Shown: positions 21,222 to 32,742, counted from the first letter of the stretch. The stretch: DNA of 64,000 nt from Listeria innocua (GCF_028596125.1 NZ_CP117229.1:2526001-2590000); one strand, 5' to 3'. The notes: generated from the sequence alone by a model not told the origin. Translations and numbers: made by a program.

Positions 21222-21968
21222 TTATTCATAATCAACTCGCCATAAATACAACCCTTGTGGCGGCGCAGTTTTACTAATTAATTTTTGACGATCATGCGCT
21301 AATAAGGCTTTCGTAATATCATCTGGAGAAATCCGACCTTGACCTGCATCAAGCAATGTCCCTGTCAAAATCCGCACCATATTATACAAAAAGCCATTCC
21401 CTTGAAACGCAATCACTAACGTCTCGGCATCCTCTTCATAAAAGTCGATACTATAAAGCGTCCGCACTTTAGAATCCCGCTCCGTTCTAGCCGAACAAAA
21501 ACTAGTAAAGTCATGTTCGCCAATTAGGCGTTCGCTTGCTTGCTTCATTTTTGCAATATCTAATTCATATGGATAATGTAGCGCAAAGTTTCGACTAAAA
21601 GGATCAAAAATTTTCGTCCGTTTTATAACATAACGATATTCTTTTCCAACCGTGCCAAATCTAGCGTGAAAATCGGCCGGGGCCTCCTCAACCGTTAAAA
21701 AACTAATATCAAACGGCGTCATCACTTGCAAAGCTTTTTGGAATTTTTCTGCTGTAATATCCAGTTCCGAATCAAAATGGATTACCTGTCCTTTCGCATG
21801 AACGCCGGTATCTGTTCTTCCTGAAGCTGTAATCCGAACGCTCTTACCTTTATGCATTTTTTCAAGCGCTTTTTCAATTTCTGCTTGAACCGTCCGTGTA
21901 TTCGGCTGCACTTGGTATCCGAAAAAACCACTTCCGTCATAAGAAATTATTGCTTTATATCGTGTCAT
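21222..21968 (-). CDS. truA: tRNA pseudouridine(38-40) synthase
   Basis: 248 residues from ATG 21968 ([17 protein letters not shown]), with GGAG ten bases upstream; the longer frame runs into ecfT and is not real. The catalytic Asp is in [10 protein letters not shown] (near residue 52). [19 protein letters not shown] is the conserved C-terminal motif. It converts uridines 38-40 of the anticodon arm to pseudouridine. It is the last gene of the ecfA1-ecfA2-ecfT-truA run, starting five bases after the ecfT stop, as in many Firmicutes. Confidence 0.97.
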   Translation of the reverse strand: MTRYKAIISYDGSGFFGYQVQPNTRTVQAEIEKALEKMHKGKSVRITASGRTDTGVHAKGQVIHFDSELDITAEKFQKALQVMTPFDISFLTVEEAPADFHARFGTVGKEYRYVIKRTKIFDPFSRNFALHYPYELDIAKMKQASERLIGEHDFTSFCSARTERDSKVRTLYSIDFYEEDAETLVIAFQGNGFLYNMVRILTGTLLDAGQGRISPDDITKALLAHDRQKLISKTAPPQGLYLWRVDYE

Positions 21969-21973
21969 CCATT

Positions 21974-22771
21974 TCAACTCCGCAACCAAAATAATAATCC
22001 ACTTAACACCGCTAAAGAAATTAACAAGCATGTGTCCGCGAATCGCCAGCGTAACAAGCGAAATCTCGTTCTCCCTTTACCACCACGATAACCACGAGCT
22101 TCCATTGCAATCGCTAAATCTTCCGCACGTTTAAACGCACTAATAAAAAGTGGCACGAGTAGCGGAATAATCGCCTTGATTCGGTCACTCCATTTTCCAC
22201 TAGTAAATTCAACGCCACGAGCTTTTTGCGCTTTTAAAATTTTCTCCGTTTCATCCATCAATGTTGGAATAAATCGCAAGGAAATACTAAGCATTAAAGC
22301 CAGTTCATGCACTGGTAAATGTACTAAGCGAAACGGCGCCAAAATTTTCTCAAGACCGTCTGTCAGTTCAATCGGGCTTGTTGTTAATGTTAGCAGCGTT
22401 GTCATAAATATAATGAGAACAAAACGACAAAACATCATCGCCCCGTTCGCCAGTCCGAGTGTTGTTATTTGTAAAAGTCCTAAATCAACTAAAACTGTCC
22501 CGCCTTTTGTAAAAAAGACTTGCAGCAATAAAGTAATTAAAATAAGCCAAAAAATCGGTTGTAACCCTTTAATAAAAAATAAAAATGGCACTTTCGAGGT
22601 TAGGACTAAATACAAAACATACGCAAACATAAGCGCATAGGTCAGCCAATTGTTCGCTAAAAAAACAATCGCGATAAACGCCATAACAGCAGTGATTTTC
22701 GCACGTGGGTCAATTCGATGTAACCAAGAGTTTCCCGGGATATAACGCCCGAGAATCATTTTTTCCATCAT
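21974..22771 (-). CDS. ecfT: Energy-coupling factor transporter transmembrane protein EcfT
   Basis: 265 residues with about five hydrophobic helices. The cytoplasmic coupling helices carry the Ala-Arg-Gly motifs ([10 protein letters not shown] near 180 and [10 protein letters not shown] near 220) that grip the two ATPases. It forms the shared core of group II ECF vitamin importers with EcfA1, EcfA2 and interchangeable S components encoded elsewhere. It lies two bases after ecfA2. A paralogue with the same motifs is at 42387-43187 in the electron-transfer locus. Confidence 0.97.
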   Translation of the reverse strand: MMEKMILGRYIPGNSWLHRIDPRAKITAVMAFIAIVFLANNWLTYALMFAYVLYLVLTSKVPFLFFIKGLQPIFWLILITLLLQVFFTKGGTVLVDLGLLQITTLGLANGAMMFCRFVLIIFMTTLLTLTTSPIELTDGLEKILAPFRLVHLPVHELALMLSISLRFIPTLMDETEKILKAQKARGVEFTSGKWSDRIKAIIPLLVPLFISAFKRAEDLAIAMEARGYRGGKGRTRFRLLRWRFADTCLLISLAVLSGLLFWLRS

Positions 22772-22773
22772 AA

Positions 22774-23640
22774 TTAAGCCCCGCCCTTCGCTAAGTAAGG
22801 CGCCATTTCAGCTGTTAATTCAGCGATTGTTAAACAAGTTTTTGTTAATTTAACATTAAACTTGCGCTCAAAAAGCCCTTGGAATCTCACCACATCCGGA
22901 ACAGATAAGCCAAGGTCCACAAGTTCATCTGGCTTCGCAAAAATTTCTCGCGGCGATCCAATTTTCAGAACCGTTCCAGCTTTCATTAAAACAATCTTTT
23001 CAGCGTAACGTGCAGCATCTTCCATACTATGTGTGACAAGGACTGTCGTTAGTCCTTTTTCTTTATGAAGGTTATAGAACATCTCCATAATTTCTTCGCG
23101 GCCATGAGGGTCTAGTCCTGCAGTTGGCTCATCTAACACAAGTACTTCTGGATCCATCGCTAAAACTCCAGCAATTGCTACCCGGCGCATTTGTCCACCA
23201 GAAAGTTCAAACGGGGAACGTGACAAAATTTCTTCTGTCAGCCCTACTTCATAAATTACTTTTTTAGCCCGAAGTTTCGCATCTTCCTCAGAAACGCCAA
23301 AATTCATTGGCCCAAAGCAAATATCCTTCTCGACCGTTTCTTCAAAAAGTTGTGCTTCCGGGAATTGGAAAACAATCCCAACTTTTTTGCGTAAATCGCG
23401 TAGTTTCTTTTGTTTAACTCCCGCGACAATTTCTCTATCGCCAACCGTGATTTTACCTTCAGTCGGCATCAAAAGCGCGTTAAGATGTTGTAGCAATGTT
23501 GATTTCCCAGAGCCAGTATGACCAATAATTGCAGAATAGCTACCAGAATCAAAGGAAACATTTACATCAAGCAATGCTCTCTTTTCAAAAGGGCTATTTT
23601 TTTGATAACAATAACCTAGTTGTTCGAGTTTAATTTCCAT
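22774..23640 (-). CDS. ecfA2: Energy-coupling factor ATPase EcfA2
   Basis: 288 residues. Walker A is [10 protein letters not shown]-loop QFPEAQLF, signature LSGGQMRR, Walker [13 protein letters not shown], and H-loop LVTHSMED. It powers the ECF core with EcfA1 in the cytosol. Its start overlaps the end of ecfA1 by 25 bases, so translation is probably coupled. Confidence 0.97.
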   Translation of the reverse strand: MEIKLEQLGYCYQKNSPFEKRALLDVNVSFDSGSYSAIIGHTGSGKSTLLQHLNALLMPTEGKITVGDREIVAGVKQKKLRDLRKKVGIVFQFPEAQLFEETVEKDICFGPMNFGVSEEDAKLRAKKVIYEVGLTEEILSRSPFELSGGQMRRVAIAGVLAMDPEVLVLDEPTAGLDPHGREEIMEMFYNLHKEKGLTTVLVTHSMEDAARYAEKIVLMKAGTVLKIGSPREIFAKPDELVDLGLSVPDVVRFQGLFERKFNVKLTKTCLTIAELTAEMAPYLAKGGA

Positions 23641-24455
23641 AATTGATCTAGTAATGCTCCTTCCGATAGCACGGTACTCCCTGTTTCAAAGCCACCTGCA
23701 ACTAATTTTTCTTGTAATTCAATAATAAATGGAACGCCTAAGCCAATTGCTCGCATTGCATCTGCTTGCTCGAAAATTTCTTTTGGCGTGCCTTCACTGT
23801 GTATTTCTCCATTATTCATAACAATGACCCGGTCCGCAAAAAGCACTTCATCCAAATCATGCGTAATAGAAATAACGGTAATATCCTCTTGTTCGCGCAT
23901 AATCCGAATAGTCTCCATTACTTCGGCGCGCCCTCTTGGATCAAGCATGGAAGTTGCTTCGTCCAAAATAATCACATCTGGTTGAAGCGCCAAAACACCC
24001 GCAATAGCGACACGTTGCTTTTGACCACCAGAAAGTCTAGCGGGTTCATGTAGCGCGTAGCTTTGCATACCAACCTCATTAAGCGCCGATTCCACTCGCT
24101 CCACCATCGTATCATGTGGGACTCCGTGATTCTCTAGCCCAAACGCAACATCATCCTGTACAGTTGCACCGACAAATTGGTTATCTGGATTTTGAAAAAC
24201 CATTCCCACTTGTCGTCTAATTTCCCATATATTTTTTTCAGACAAAACAAAGTGTCCGATTTTAATTAAGCCATCTTCCGGAAAAAGTAAGCCGTTTAGT
24301 AATTTCGCAATAGTGGATTTACCTGAACCATTATGACCAACTAGCGCGACCCATTCCCCTTTTTGAGCAGAAATTGATACATCTTTGACTGCATATTTTT
24401 CCGTATCCTCATATTTATAAAAAACGTGCTCTAATCTCACAAAACTTTCTGCCAC
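23616..24455 (-). CDS. ecfA1: Energy-coupling factor ATPase EcfA1
   Basis: 279 residues from GTG 24455 ([17 protein letters not shown]), with GAGGTG six bases upstream; the frame extends to 24518 but without a ribosome site. Walker A is [10 protein letters not shown]-loop [10 protein letters not shown], signature LSGGQKQR, Walker [13 protein letters not shown], and H-loop SITHDLDE. Walker B ends in Glu-Ala rather than Glu-Pro, as is usual for EcfA1. It heads the transporter transcript. Confidence 0.96.
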   Translation of the reverse strand: MAESFVRLEHVFYKYEDTEKYAVKDVSISAQKGEWVALVGHNGSGKSTIAKLLNGLLFPEDGLIKIGHFVLSEKNIWEIRRQVGMVFQNPDNQFVGATVQDDVAFGLENHGVPHDTMVERVESALNEVGMQSYALHEPARLSGGQKQRVAIAGVLALQPDVIILDEATSMLDPRGRAEVMETIRIMREQEDITVISITHDLDEVLFADRVIVMNNGEIHSEGTPKEIFEQADAMRAIGLGVPFIIELQEKLVAGGFETGSTVLSEGALLDQLWKLNSNN

Positions 24456-24585
24456 GCCTAACACCTCACTTTTTGACCATTCATTGTTTATTATAGTATA
24501 AACATCCATCTGGCGCAAAATTTCCTTTTTGATTGTTTTGCTTTTTAGCTAACGGGAATATATTAACGTTAAGGATGTGATAGCT

Positions 24586-25248
24586 ATGTTAGCAGATTTT
24601 ATTTTACGCCTTGTTGTTGCTGGTCTCCTTGGAGCAGTTATTGGACTTGACCGAGAAATTCGGGCAAAAGAAGCCGGATTCCGGACACATTTTCTCGTTT
24701 CACTTGGTAGTGCTTTAATTATGATTGTTTCTCAGTACGGTTTTTCCGAAATCGCCACTATGCAAACTGTATCATTTGACCCTAGTCGTGTCGCTGCCCA
24801 AGTGGTAAGTGGTATTGGCTTTATTGGCGCTGGTACGATTATTATTCAAAAGAAATTTGTTCGTGGATTAACGACAGCGGCAGGACTTTGGGCTACAGCA
24901 GGGATTGGTCTCGCTGTTGGTGCTGGTATGTATTGGGTTGGAATTGCCGCGACATTACTCACACTCATTGGTTTAGAATTTCTCAGTATCATCTTTAAAT
25001 CCGTTTCGCTCCATACAACGTCACTTATTTATTCCACTGATAAACAAGAAAACTTAGTAAAAATCACTGACAAAATCCAGCAAAATAAACAACAAATAAT
25101 TTCGTACTCTAGTGAAAAAGAATTGGTCGGAAAAAGTCTATTTATCCGGGTCAATATCGTTGTAAAAACCAAGAATAAGAACGACGAATATGAACTATTT
25201 CACTTTATTCAAACGCTTCCCGATGTCACGATTGAAAAAATGGAATAA
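24586..25248 (+). CDS. MgtC/SapB-family membrane protein
   Basis: 220 residues from ATG 24586; a GTG at 24577 abuts the AAGGAT site and is rejected. The N-terminal half holds four to five membrane helices with the family motifs GLDREIRAKEAGFRTH and GIGFIGAGTI. The C-terminal ~80 residues form a soluble ACT-like domain. MgtC proteins in other bacteria affect growth in low Mg2+ and inhibit the F-type ATP synthase; the exact role of this SapB-type member is not known. It is a single gene, divergent from ecfA1. Confidence 0.9.
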   Translation: MLADFILRLVVAGLLGAVIGLDREIRAKEAGFRTHFLVSLGSALIMIVSQYGFSEIATMQTVSFDPSRVAAQVVSGIGFIGAGTIIIQKKFVRGLTTAAGLWATAGIGLAVGAGMYWVGIAATLLTLIGLEFLSIIFKSVSLHTTSLIYSTDKQENLVKITDKIQQNKQQIISYSSEKELVGKSLFIRVNIVVKTKNKNDEYELFHFIQTLPDVTIEKME

Positions 25249-25296
25249 ATTAGATATTTATAGCACATTTTGATTAATTTGTTCACAGAATATCCA

Positions 25297-25326
25297 TTTA
25301 CTTACATCTTCCCGTTTTGCTATAAT
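25297..25326 (+). promoter_or_regulatory. Promoter of the formamidase-like gene
   Basis: TTTACT (25297-25302) and a perfect extended -10 (TGC + TATAAT 25321-25326) lie 18 bases apart, 40 bases upstream of the start codon. Confidence 0.7.
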
Positions 25327-25365
25327 TCACCCGTCAACACTAACAGAATAGAGAGAAGGGATGAG

Positions 25366-26265
25366 ATGAAAAACTTTGTAACTTCAGAACGTTCGATTCA
25401 TAAGATGGATGAATCAACACAACCTGTGCTTACAGTCAAAGATGGCTCCGTTGTGACAATAAAAATAAAAGATCACTTCAATGGCCAAATCAACAAAGAA
25501 CAGCTTCACTACGGGGAAATAGATTGGAAGCAGTTTTCGCCCACCACAGGCCCAATTTGTATTGAAGAAGCGCGCCCAGGGGACTTACTCGCAGTAACCA
25601 TTGAAAAAATCACCCTCACAAGTAAAGATGTCGTTTTATTAAATGGACCTACTATCGGTGTAACAGATGATTTACTACCAAATAATTGTATCCGCCGCTA
25701 TAAAATCAAACAGAATAAGATTATTTATTCCGATGAAATCCACGTACAATTACAAAAAACAATTGGTCTATTAAAAACCGAATCCATTCATCAAACAAAA
25801 CCATTTCATATCCCTACTAAACACGGCGGGACACTTGACTCTCCCGATATAACAGAAGGCGCTACAATATTTTTACCAGTAGAAAAATTCGGGGCAATGC
25901 TCCATGTAGCTGATATAAGAGCAACTACAGGTTTCGGAAAAACAACATCAACCAGCGCTGAAGTCCCTGCAGAAGTAACATTACGGCTACAATTACTCAA
26001 AAACAAAACAGCCCCAACACCGATTATTATTCATAAAAACAACCTAATCTGCCTCGGCTCTGAACTCACTACCGAAAAAGCAACAAAAAAAGCATTACAA
26101 AACATGTTAAACGTACTAATGGAATCAGATAAAATAACACTAGAAGATGCAATATTTTTATTATCTTTACAAGCTGATTTTGAAGTTTGCAGGCTGAATA
26201 AAGCAAACGTCACAACAAGTATCAAGCTTCCATTAAGTAGTTTCCCAGAGATGCCTTTCCTATAA
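25366..26265 (+). CDS. Acetamidase/formamidase family protein
   Basis: 299 residues from ATG 25366 (MKNFVTSERSIHKMD), with AGAAGGG five bases upstream; the frame opens earlier but through the promoter. Family features are GPICIEEARPGDLLAVTIEKI near residues 60-80, a central GGTLDSPDITEGATIFLPV, and a C-terminal part rich in beta strands. Members hydrolyse formamide or short amides to ammonia and acid. This gene stands alone between mgtC and a convergent gene, with its own promoter and terminator, so its substrate is not indicated by context. Confidence 0.88.
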   Translation: MKNFVTSERSIHKMDESTQPVLTVKDGSVVTIKIKDHFNGQINKEQLHYGEIDWKQFSPTTGPICIEEARPGDLLAVTIEKITLTSKDVVLLNGPTIGVTDDLLPNNCIRRYKIKQNKIIYSDEIHVQLQKTIGLLKTESIHQTKPFHIPTKHGGTLDSPDITEGATIFLPVEKFGAMLHVADIRATTGFGKTTSTSAEVPAEVTLRLQLLKNKTAPTPIIIHKNNLICLGSELTTEKATKKALQNMLNVLMESDKITLEDAIFLLSLQADFEVCRLNKANVTTSIKLPLSSFPEMPFL

Positions 26266-26308
26266 AAAGAAGCCCGTTCGCAAAAGTTATCGCGAACGGG
26301 CTTCTTTT
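26265..26308. terminator. Bidirectional terminator
   Basis: A 15-bp stem (AAGAAGCCCGTTCGC / GCGAACGGGCTTCTT) with a 10-base loop and A/T tracts on both sides serves the convergent formamidase-like gene and the winged-helix gene. Confidence 0.93.
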
Positions 26309-27401
26309 AAATTTGTTCAAAAAAACTTCCTTGGTATTTTTTATGAAGAAATCTCGCTAATTTTCTCGCTTCCGTTTCAACAAATTTTTGGTTTTTCTTC
26401 GTCATCTTTTTAGTAAGAAAGAAGGTGAATGTTACGTTATCCCCTGTTATCTTATATCTCCAAGTTCCGTAAAACAAGCCATTTATAATTAAAACAGCCT
26501 CAATTTGCCCAGCTGGACGCCAAATCAAACTTGTTTCAGTTGCATCAGCTAACCAGTCTTTTTTCCCGTAGCTAACAAAAAGTGGATCGAATTTTCCTAG
26601 TAAAAGCGGCCGTTGTTGTTCTAAGTCAGTTTGAATTTCTGTTTTGCTATAGTAAATCTGGCCGTCCTCACCTAAGTAACTAAAATAATTTTCAAGAGCC
26701 GCCTCAAGTGTTTGTTGGAATTCAAACTTCCGCAGGCCTGTCCAATGTTTGAAATCCCGAATTGTAGCTGGACCGTAAGCGCTAAAGTAACTGTCAATCA
26801 TTACCTCAAGTCCACCTTCATTACGACCAGTTTCTAGCCAATTAGTTTGTTTTTCTGCACTAATCCAATTTCTATGGCTATAAAATCTTGTTTTAGGTGA
26901 TTCCGGTACACAAAAGAGCGTGCCATCAAGCGATCCTTGAATAAAAACACCACCCCATAGCATAAGTTCTTTAGCGTGCTGTCCTAATAATTCAGCAAAT
27001 GCTTCTTTCGGTATTTTCTCTTCGCTTAAAAGAAGTTGCTCCATATCCTCTAGCAGTAAGTCTAAATCATGCCCTAGAGAGTCAGCGTGCTTTTTTAACC
27101 AATTATTCTTATCCGAATAAACATCATGCACAAAAAACCAGTCAGAAGGCGTATACATATGCACAGTCATCCTTTGACCCCATATTTTAATTAAATCTTT
27201 TTGGTCGTAATCATGTTGAAGTTTTTCTTTTGTAAGATTAGGAACGCGATTAAACAAACTAATTTCACCAAACTGTTGATACTGTGATTGAATGCCAAAT
27301 AACGCACGAGAAGCATCCGGTGCGCTAGAAAATTTATTTTGTAATAGACCTGAATTGTATAACCGATTTTGAGCTATTTGCGAGTTAGTGACTGATTGCA
27401 T
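26307..27401 (-). CDS. Winged-helix protein of the YcaQ/AlkZ-like (HTH_42) family
   Basis: 364 residues. The N-terminus shows SQIAQNRLYNSGL and GIQSQYQQFGE. Then comes the WGQRMTVHMYTPSDW block, matching the [LW]-x-R-x-T-x-H signature of the YcaQ/AlkZ superfamily, and later WRPAGQIEAVLIINGLFYGTWRY. Some relatives are DNA glycosylases for interstrand crosslinks or bulky lesions, but AlkZ-type catalytic glutamines could not be confirmed here, so DNA glycosylase activity is only possible. It has its own promoter (27437-27465) and a strong site (GAGGGGG). Confidence 0.8.
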   Translation of the reverse strand: MQSVTNSQIAQNRLYNSGLLQNKFSSAPDASRALFGIQSQYQQFGEISLFNRVPNLTKEKLQHDYDQKDLIKIWGQRMTVHMYTPSDWFFVHDVYSDKNNWLKKHADSLGHDLDLLLEDMEQLLLSEEKIPKEAFAELLGQHAKELMLWGGVFIQGSLDGTLFCVPESPKTRFYSHRNWISAEKQTNWLETGRNEGGLEVMIDSYFSAYGPATIRDFKHWTGLRKFEFQQTLEAALENYFSYLGEDGQIYYSKTEIQTDLEQQRPLLLGKFDPLFVSYGKKDWLADATETSLIWRPAGQIEAVLIINGLFYGTWRYKITGDNVTFTFFLTKKMTKKNQKFVETEARKLARFLHKKYQGSFFEQI

Positions 27402-27436
27402 ACCTAGTTCCCCCTCGAAACAAATCTTTGAGGTTT

Positions 27437-27465
27437 ACTATAGATGCTTTCAGAATAAAAGGCAA
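27437..27465 (-). promoter_or_regulatory. Promoter of the winged-helix gene
   Basis: TTGCCT (27460-27465) and TATAGT (27437-27442) are 17 bases apart on the minus strand, 36 bases upstream of the start. Upstream of the -35 lies an interrupted dyad (GTTTGACC at 27488-27495, GGTCAAAC at 27522-27529) that could be an operator. Confidence 0.7.
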
Positions 27466-27529
27466 GCGAAAAAATACAGCTTTTCAAGTTTGACCCACAA
27501 ACGAAGCATGTCCGTAAAGCAGGTCAAAC

Positions 27530-27570
27530 AAAAAAAGCCTGCCTCCTAGCCTACGATTAAATAGACTAGG
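27530..27570 (-). terminator. Terminator of the ribosomal supercluster (after rplQ)
   Basis: On the minus strand a 9-bp stem (CCTAGTCTA / TAGGCTAGG, one G-U) is followed, after an eight-base GC-rich insert, by seven T. The gap between stem and T tract is unusual, so pairing of the insert with neighbouring GC-rich sequence may complete the structure. It lies about 70 bases beyond the rplQ stop. Confidence 0.6.
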
Positions 27571-27642
27571 AAACACAGAGCTAGACAAGGAAACACGAAG
27601 TCTCCATATCATGACACTCCACTTGCTTTAAACGTTTTATTA

Positions 27643-28050
27643 TTAAACTAATTCAATAATAACCATTGGTGCGCCGTCACCGCGACGTGGACCTTTTTTC
27701 AAGATACGAGTGTAACCACCTTGACGTTCCGCGTAACGTGGAGCAACATCATCAAATAGTTTTTGTAGAGCGTATACAGGACGGTTTTTCTTCACAGTAG
27801 AACCATCTTTACCTTTAGCATCTACTTGTACTACTTCTACAACTTCATGACGGATGAAAGCAGCTGCTTGACGACGAGCGTGCAAGTCTCCTTTTTTCCC
27901 AGAAGTGATTAGTTTTTCAACAACTTTACGAATCTCTTTAGCGCGAGCTTCTGTTGTTTCAATACGTTCATGTACGATTAAATCCGTTGCAAGATCACGT
28001 AGTAACGCTTTACGTTGTGAGCTTGTACGACCTAATTTTCTGTAACCCAT
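27643..28050 (-). CDS. rplQ: 50S ribosomal protein L17
   Basis: 135 residues beginning [20 protein letters not shown], with the conserved RGGGYTRI-type end read here as [20 protein letters not shown]. It sits near the polypeptide exit tunnel. It follows rpoA by 16 bases and is the last gene of the alpha operon. Confidence 0.99.
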   Translation of the reverse strand: MGYRKLGRTSSQRKALLRDLATDLIVHERIETTEARAKEIRKVVEKLITSGKKGDLHARRQAAAFIRHEVVEVVQVDAKGKDGSTVKKNRPVYALQKLFDDVAPRYAERQGGYTRILKKGPRRGDGAPMVIIELV

Positions 28051-28066
28051 GGAATTGCCTCCTTTA

Positions 28067-29011
28067 TCAGTTTTCGTTTCTTAGAGATAAGCCAAGGTCA
28101 GCCAGTTTTACTTTAACTTCCTCAAGCGATTTACGGCCCAAGTTACGGACTTTCATCATATCGTCTTCGGATTTGTCAGCAAGTTCCTGTACTGTGTTGA
28201 TTCCAGCGCGTTTCAAACAATTATATGAGCGAACAGACAAGTCTAATTCTTCAATAGTCATTTCAAGCACTTTCTCTTTATGGCTTTCTTCTTTTTCAAT
28301 CATAATTTCAGCTTTTTGTGCTTCATCTGTTAAATTAACGAAGATACTTAAGTGCTCAGAAAGAATTTTAGCTCCAAGTGAAACTGCTTCTTCTGGGCTG
28401 ATACTTCCGTCAGTTAACACATCAAACGTAAGCTTATCATAATTAGTTGATTGTCCAACACGTGTATTTTCCACTTGATAGTTCACACGGATAACCGGTG
28501 AAAAGATTGAATCGACTGGAAGTACACCAATTGGCATATTTTCGCGTTTATTTTGATCAGCAGGTGTGTAACCACGACCACGAGTCGCATTTAAACGCAC
28601 ATGAAATTTAGCATTATCACTTAATGTAGCAATGTGTAAGTCGGGATTTAAAATCTCAACGTCGCTGTCATAATTAATGTCAGCTGCAGTTACTACACCA
28701 GGACCTTGCATATCGATTTCTAATGTTTTTTCTTCATCAGAATAGATTTTTAGCGCAAGTTTTTTAATATTTAAAATCATGGTTGTTACATCTTCTACTA
28801 CACCTTCAATTACAGAAAACTCATGTAAAGCTCCATCAATTTGGATAGAGGTTACTGCTGCACCTGGAAGAGAAGATAATAGAATACGACGTAAGGAGTT
28901 ACCCAAAGTTGTACCATATCCACGCTCAAGTGGCTCTACAACAAACTTTCCATACTTGGCATCATCGCTGATCTCAATCGTCTCGATTTTTGGCTTTTCA
29001 ATTTCGATCAT
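28067..29011 (-). CDS. rpoA: DNA-directed RNA polymerase subunit alpha
   Basis: 314 residues. The N-terminal dimerisation domain ([23 protein letters not shown]) nucleates polymerase assembly. After a linker around residues 230-245, the C-terminal domain ([24 protein letters not shown]) binds UP elements and activators. It sits between rpsK (109-base gap) and rplQ, the normal place. Confidence 0.99.
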   Translation of the reverse strand: MIEIEKPKIETIEISDDAKYGKFVVEPLERGYGTTLGNSLRRILLSSLPGAAVTSIQIDGALHEFSVIEGVVEDVTTMILNIKKLALKIYSDEEKTLEIDMQGPGVVTAADINYDSDVEILNPDLHIATLSDNAKFHVRLNATRGRGYTPADQNKRENMPIGVLPVDSIFSPVIRVNYQVENTRVGQSTNYDKLTFDVLTDGSISPEEAVSLGAKILSEHLSIFVNLTDEAQKAEIMIEKEESHKEKVLEMTIEELDLSVRSYNCLKRAGINTVQELADKSEDDMMKVRNLGRKSLEEVKVKLADLGLSLRNEN

Positions 29012-29120
29012 TCAAATTTACCCTCCTTCAAAACGTCTAGAATATCAGTCTTTATGTCAAACTCTCTGCCTTGATAGTTAAGACAGTAAAAATCTACTAT
29101 TGGCAAAAGAAAACGACCAC

Positions 29121-29510
<390 letters not shown>

Positions 29511-29532
29511 TCACTAACTACCTCCTTTACTA

Positions 29533-29898
29533 TTATTTCTTTTTACCTGCTACTGTTTTGGACGGGCCTTTACGAGTACGGGCATTATTTTTTGTATTTT
29601 GTCCGCGAACTGGAAGTCCACGACGGTGACGCATGCCACGGTAAGAACCGATTTCGATTAGACGTTTAATGTTTAAGTTTACTTCACGACGAAGGTCACC
29701 TTCAACTTTAATGCGGTCTAAGATTTCACGGATTTTACCTAGCTCTTCTTCAGTTAAATCACGAGTACGAGTATCTTCAGAAACACCAGCTTCAGCAAGA
29801 ACTTCTTTAGCTGTTTGTTTACCGATACCATAAATGTAAGTCAGGGAAATAACAATACGTTTTTCACGTGGAACGTCCACACCTGCAATACGTGCCAT
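29533..29898 (-). CDS. rpsM: 30S ribosomal protein S13
   Basis: 121 residues: [19 protein letters not shown] at the start, the [14 protein letters not shown] tRNA-contact segment, and a lysine-rich tail that touches the P-site tRNA. It is in the head of the 30S subunit and lies between rpmJ and rpsK. Confidence 0.99.
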
Positions 29899-29916
29899 TT
29901 ACTTAAGCACCTCCTC

Positions 29917-30048
<132 letters not shown>

Positions 30049-30133
30049 TTATTAGAGAAAATGTCTCTATAAACCGATAATTTCTAAGCTGGATAAACCA
30101 GACCGGTATATAAATTCAATTTCGGAGTGCAAA

Positions 30134-30352
30134 TTATTTAAAACGATAAGTAATTCTTCCGCGTGTCAGGTCGTATGGAGAAAGCTCTACTGTCACTTTA
30201 TCTCCAGGTAAAATACGAATGTAATGCATGCGGATTTTACCAGAAACAGTTGCCAGTACTTTATGACCATTTTCGAGTTCAACATTGAACATCGCGTTTG
30301 GTAGAGTTTCTTGCACAACGCCTTCTACTTCAATAACATCTTCCTTTGCCAT
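30134..30352 (-). CDS. infA: Translation initiation factor IF-1
   Basis: 72 residues, a single OB-fold: [20 protein letters not shown], then ISGKIR-like [21 protein letters not shown]. It binds the 30S A site during initiation. A strong AGGAGGTAG site precedes it. It follows an unusually long gene-free stretch downstream of adk. Confidence 0.99.
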   Translation of the reverse strand: MAKEDVIEVEGVVQETLPNAMFNVELENGHKVLATVSGKIRMHYIRILPGDKVTVELSPYDLTRGRITYRFK

Positions 30353-30678
30353 ATGTTTGCTACCTCCTTCTTGTATTCTTGGATTTGTTCCTGATGCAGG
30401 CCTAATCCTTTCAGTGTAACTATTTCTCTTACATGAAAAAAACGTAAAACATGCAAAAATGGATGCACTTCATTAAAAGGCAACACATTTCGCCAGCTTT
30501 GCAGACAACCTGTAAAAGTGAAATCCGTAAAAACCAGAAGAACTGTCACTCGCAAAAGTATTGCGGCTGAACAGATCAGGGTAGAACATATACGTCATTC
30601 GGATGATCTTCAAACGGTTCTCTCGTTCATCATGATTTGCTTAGATGCCTTTAATTCCACTGCCAATTATCCATTATA
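30353..30678 (-). promoter_or_regulatory. Gene-free region with candidate internal promoter and long infA leader
   Basis: 387 bases separate adk from infA (30353-30739), much longer than other gaps in this cluster. On the minus strand a perfect TATAAT lies at 30673-30678 in AT-rich sequence; its -35 is poor. A transcript from here would have a ~310-base leader before infA. The small frames inside (for example 41 codons near 30480-30600) lack ribosome sites. Bacillus subtilis has map and a KOW-domain gene in this place; neither is present here. Confidence 0.5.
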
Positions 30679-30739
30679 CTACAAATCAAACCAATTTGCA
30701 CGCATTGATTTTGACAGTGATTTCAGCACAGCTTACCCC

Positions 30740-31399
<660 letters not shown>

Positions 31400-31446
31400 T
31401 TATTACGCGCTAGCTCCTGCTAGGAAATCCTAACAAGAACCGCGTG

Positions 31447-32742
31447 TTATTTGATAAATCCCCGATAGTTCCTTTTTACAAGTTGTCCTTCGAGTTGTTT
31501 CGTAGTATCTAATGCTACCCCGATAACAATTAGTAGGCTTGTACCACCAACGGCAAGTGACTGCGGTAAACTAAACACAGTAGTACCGATAGTTGGAAGT
31601 ATAGCAACCGCTGAAAGGAAAATTGCACCAACAAATGTTAATCGGTAAAGTACCGATGTAAGATATGCTTGTGTTTCCCGACCAGGACGTTTACTAGGAA
31701 TATACCCACCTTGCTTTTTCAAGTTGTCCGCAACTTTCTCAGGGTTCACTTGAATGAAAGCATAGAAATAAGTGAAAGCAACAATTAGTGCAACATATAA
31801 AATCATACCAATTGGTTTTGTGTAATCAAACACGTCTTTCAATACTTTTACAATGTCGTTACTTTGATCAAAGAAAGTAAGAATTGTTTGCGGTGTAATA
31901 ATAAATGCACTTGCAAAGATAACTGGGATAACTCCGGCAGAGTTAAGTTTTAATGGCAAATGAGTTGCTTGCGCGCCCGATTGTTTTGCTCCTGCTACAC
32001 GTTTAGAGTATTGAATTGGAATTTTACGAAGTGCTTGTTGGAAGAAGATAACAGCTACAACAATAGCTAGAATCGCAACTCCCACACCTGCTAACGTTAA
32101 AATGTGTAAGAACAGTTGATCACCAGCGTTTTCAATTTGCGAAACATATAATTGACGCACTCCATCAGGAATACGAGCAACAATACCTGCAAAGATAATG
32201 ATGGAAACACCATTACCAACGCCTTTAACAGTGATTTGTTCCCCTAACCACATTAAGAACATTGTACCGGTAGTTAATACGATTGCAATAATCACATATC
32301 TACCGATGGATGGTTCGATAACCAAACCAGCAGATGACATGCGGTTAAACCCGTATGCCATACCGAATGCTTCGATTAAACCAAGTCCAATCGTCATGTA
32401 TCTAGTAAGTTGATTGAGTTTTTTACGACCCATTTCCCCTTGCTTAGACCATTCAGTTAACTTGGGAACAACATCCATTTGAAGTAACTGAACAATAATG
32501 GAAGATGTAATGTAAGGCATTACACCCATGGCAAAAATTGAGAAGTTTTTTAAAGCCCCACCATTAAATGTGTTTAAGAACCCCAAAATACCGCCATCCA
32601 TACTAGATTGTAAAGCAGCTGCGTTAACTCCCGGTACTGGCACGAATGTACCAATACGGAAAATAACTAGCATAGCTAATGTAAATAGTATTTTTTTACG
32701 GATGTCTGCTACTTTGAAGAAGTTCGCTAACGTTTGAAACAT
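31447..32742 (-). CDS. secY: Preprotein translocase subunit SecY
   Basis: 431 residues with ten membrane helices. Typical stretches are NTFNGGALKNFSIFAMGVMP, the GVGNGVSIIIFAGI loop and the C-terminal KNYRGFIK-like tail KRNYRGFIK. It forms the protein-conducting channel with SecE and SecG. Its ATG shares one base with the rplO stop codon, so the two are translationally coupled. Confidence 0.99.
   Translation of the reverse strand: MFQTLANFFKVADIRKKILFTLAMLVIFRIGTFVPVPGVNAAALQSSMDGGILGFLNTFNGGALKNFSIFAMGVMPYITSSIIVQLLQMDVVPKLTEWSKQGEMGRKKLNQLTRYMTIGLGLIEAFGMAYGFNRMSSAGLVIEPSIGRYVIIAIVLTTGTMFLMWLGEQITVKGVGNGVSIIIFAGIVARIPDGVRQLYVSQIENAGDQLFLHILTLAGVGVAILAIVVAVIFFQQALRKIPIQYSKRVAGAKQSGAQATHLPLKLNSAGVIPVIFASAFIITPQTILTFFDQSNDIVKVLKDVFDYTKPIGMILYVALIVAFTYFYAFIQVNPEKVADNLKKQGGYIPSKRPGRETQAYLTSVLYRLTFVGAIFLSAVAILPTIGTTVFSLPQSLAVGGTSLLIVIGVALDTTKQLEGQLVKRNYRGFIK

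Noticed and set aside
30325-30555. A 76-codon minus-strand frame overlapping the infA start
   Set aside because: It overlaps infA and its ribosome site, has no ribosome site of its own and no recognisable domain.
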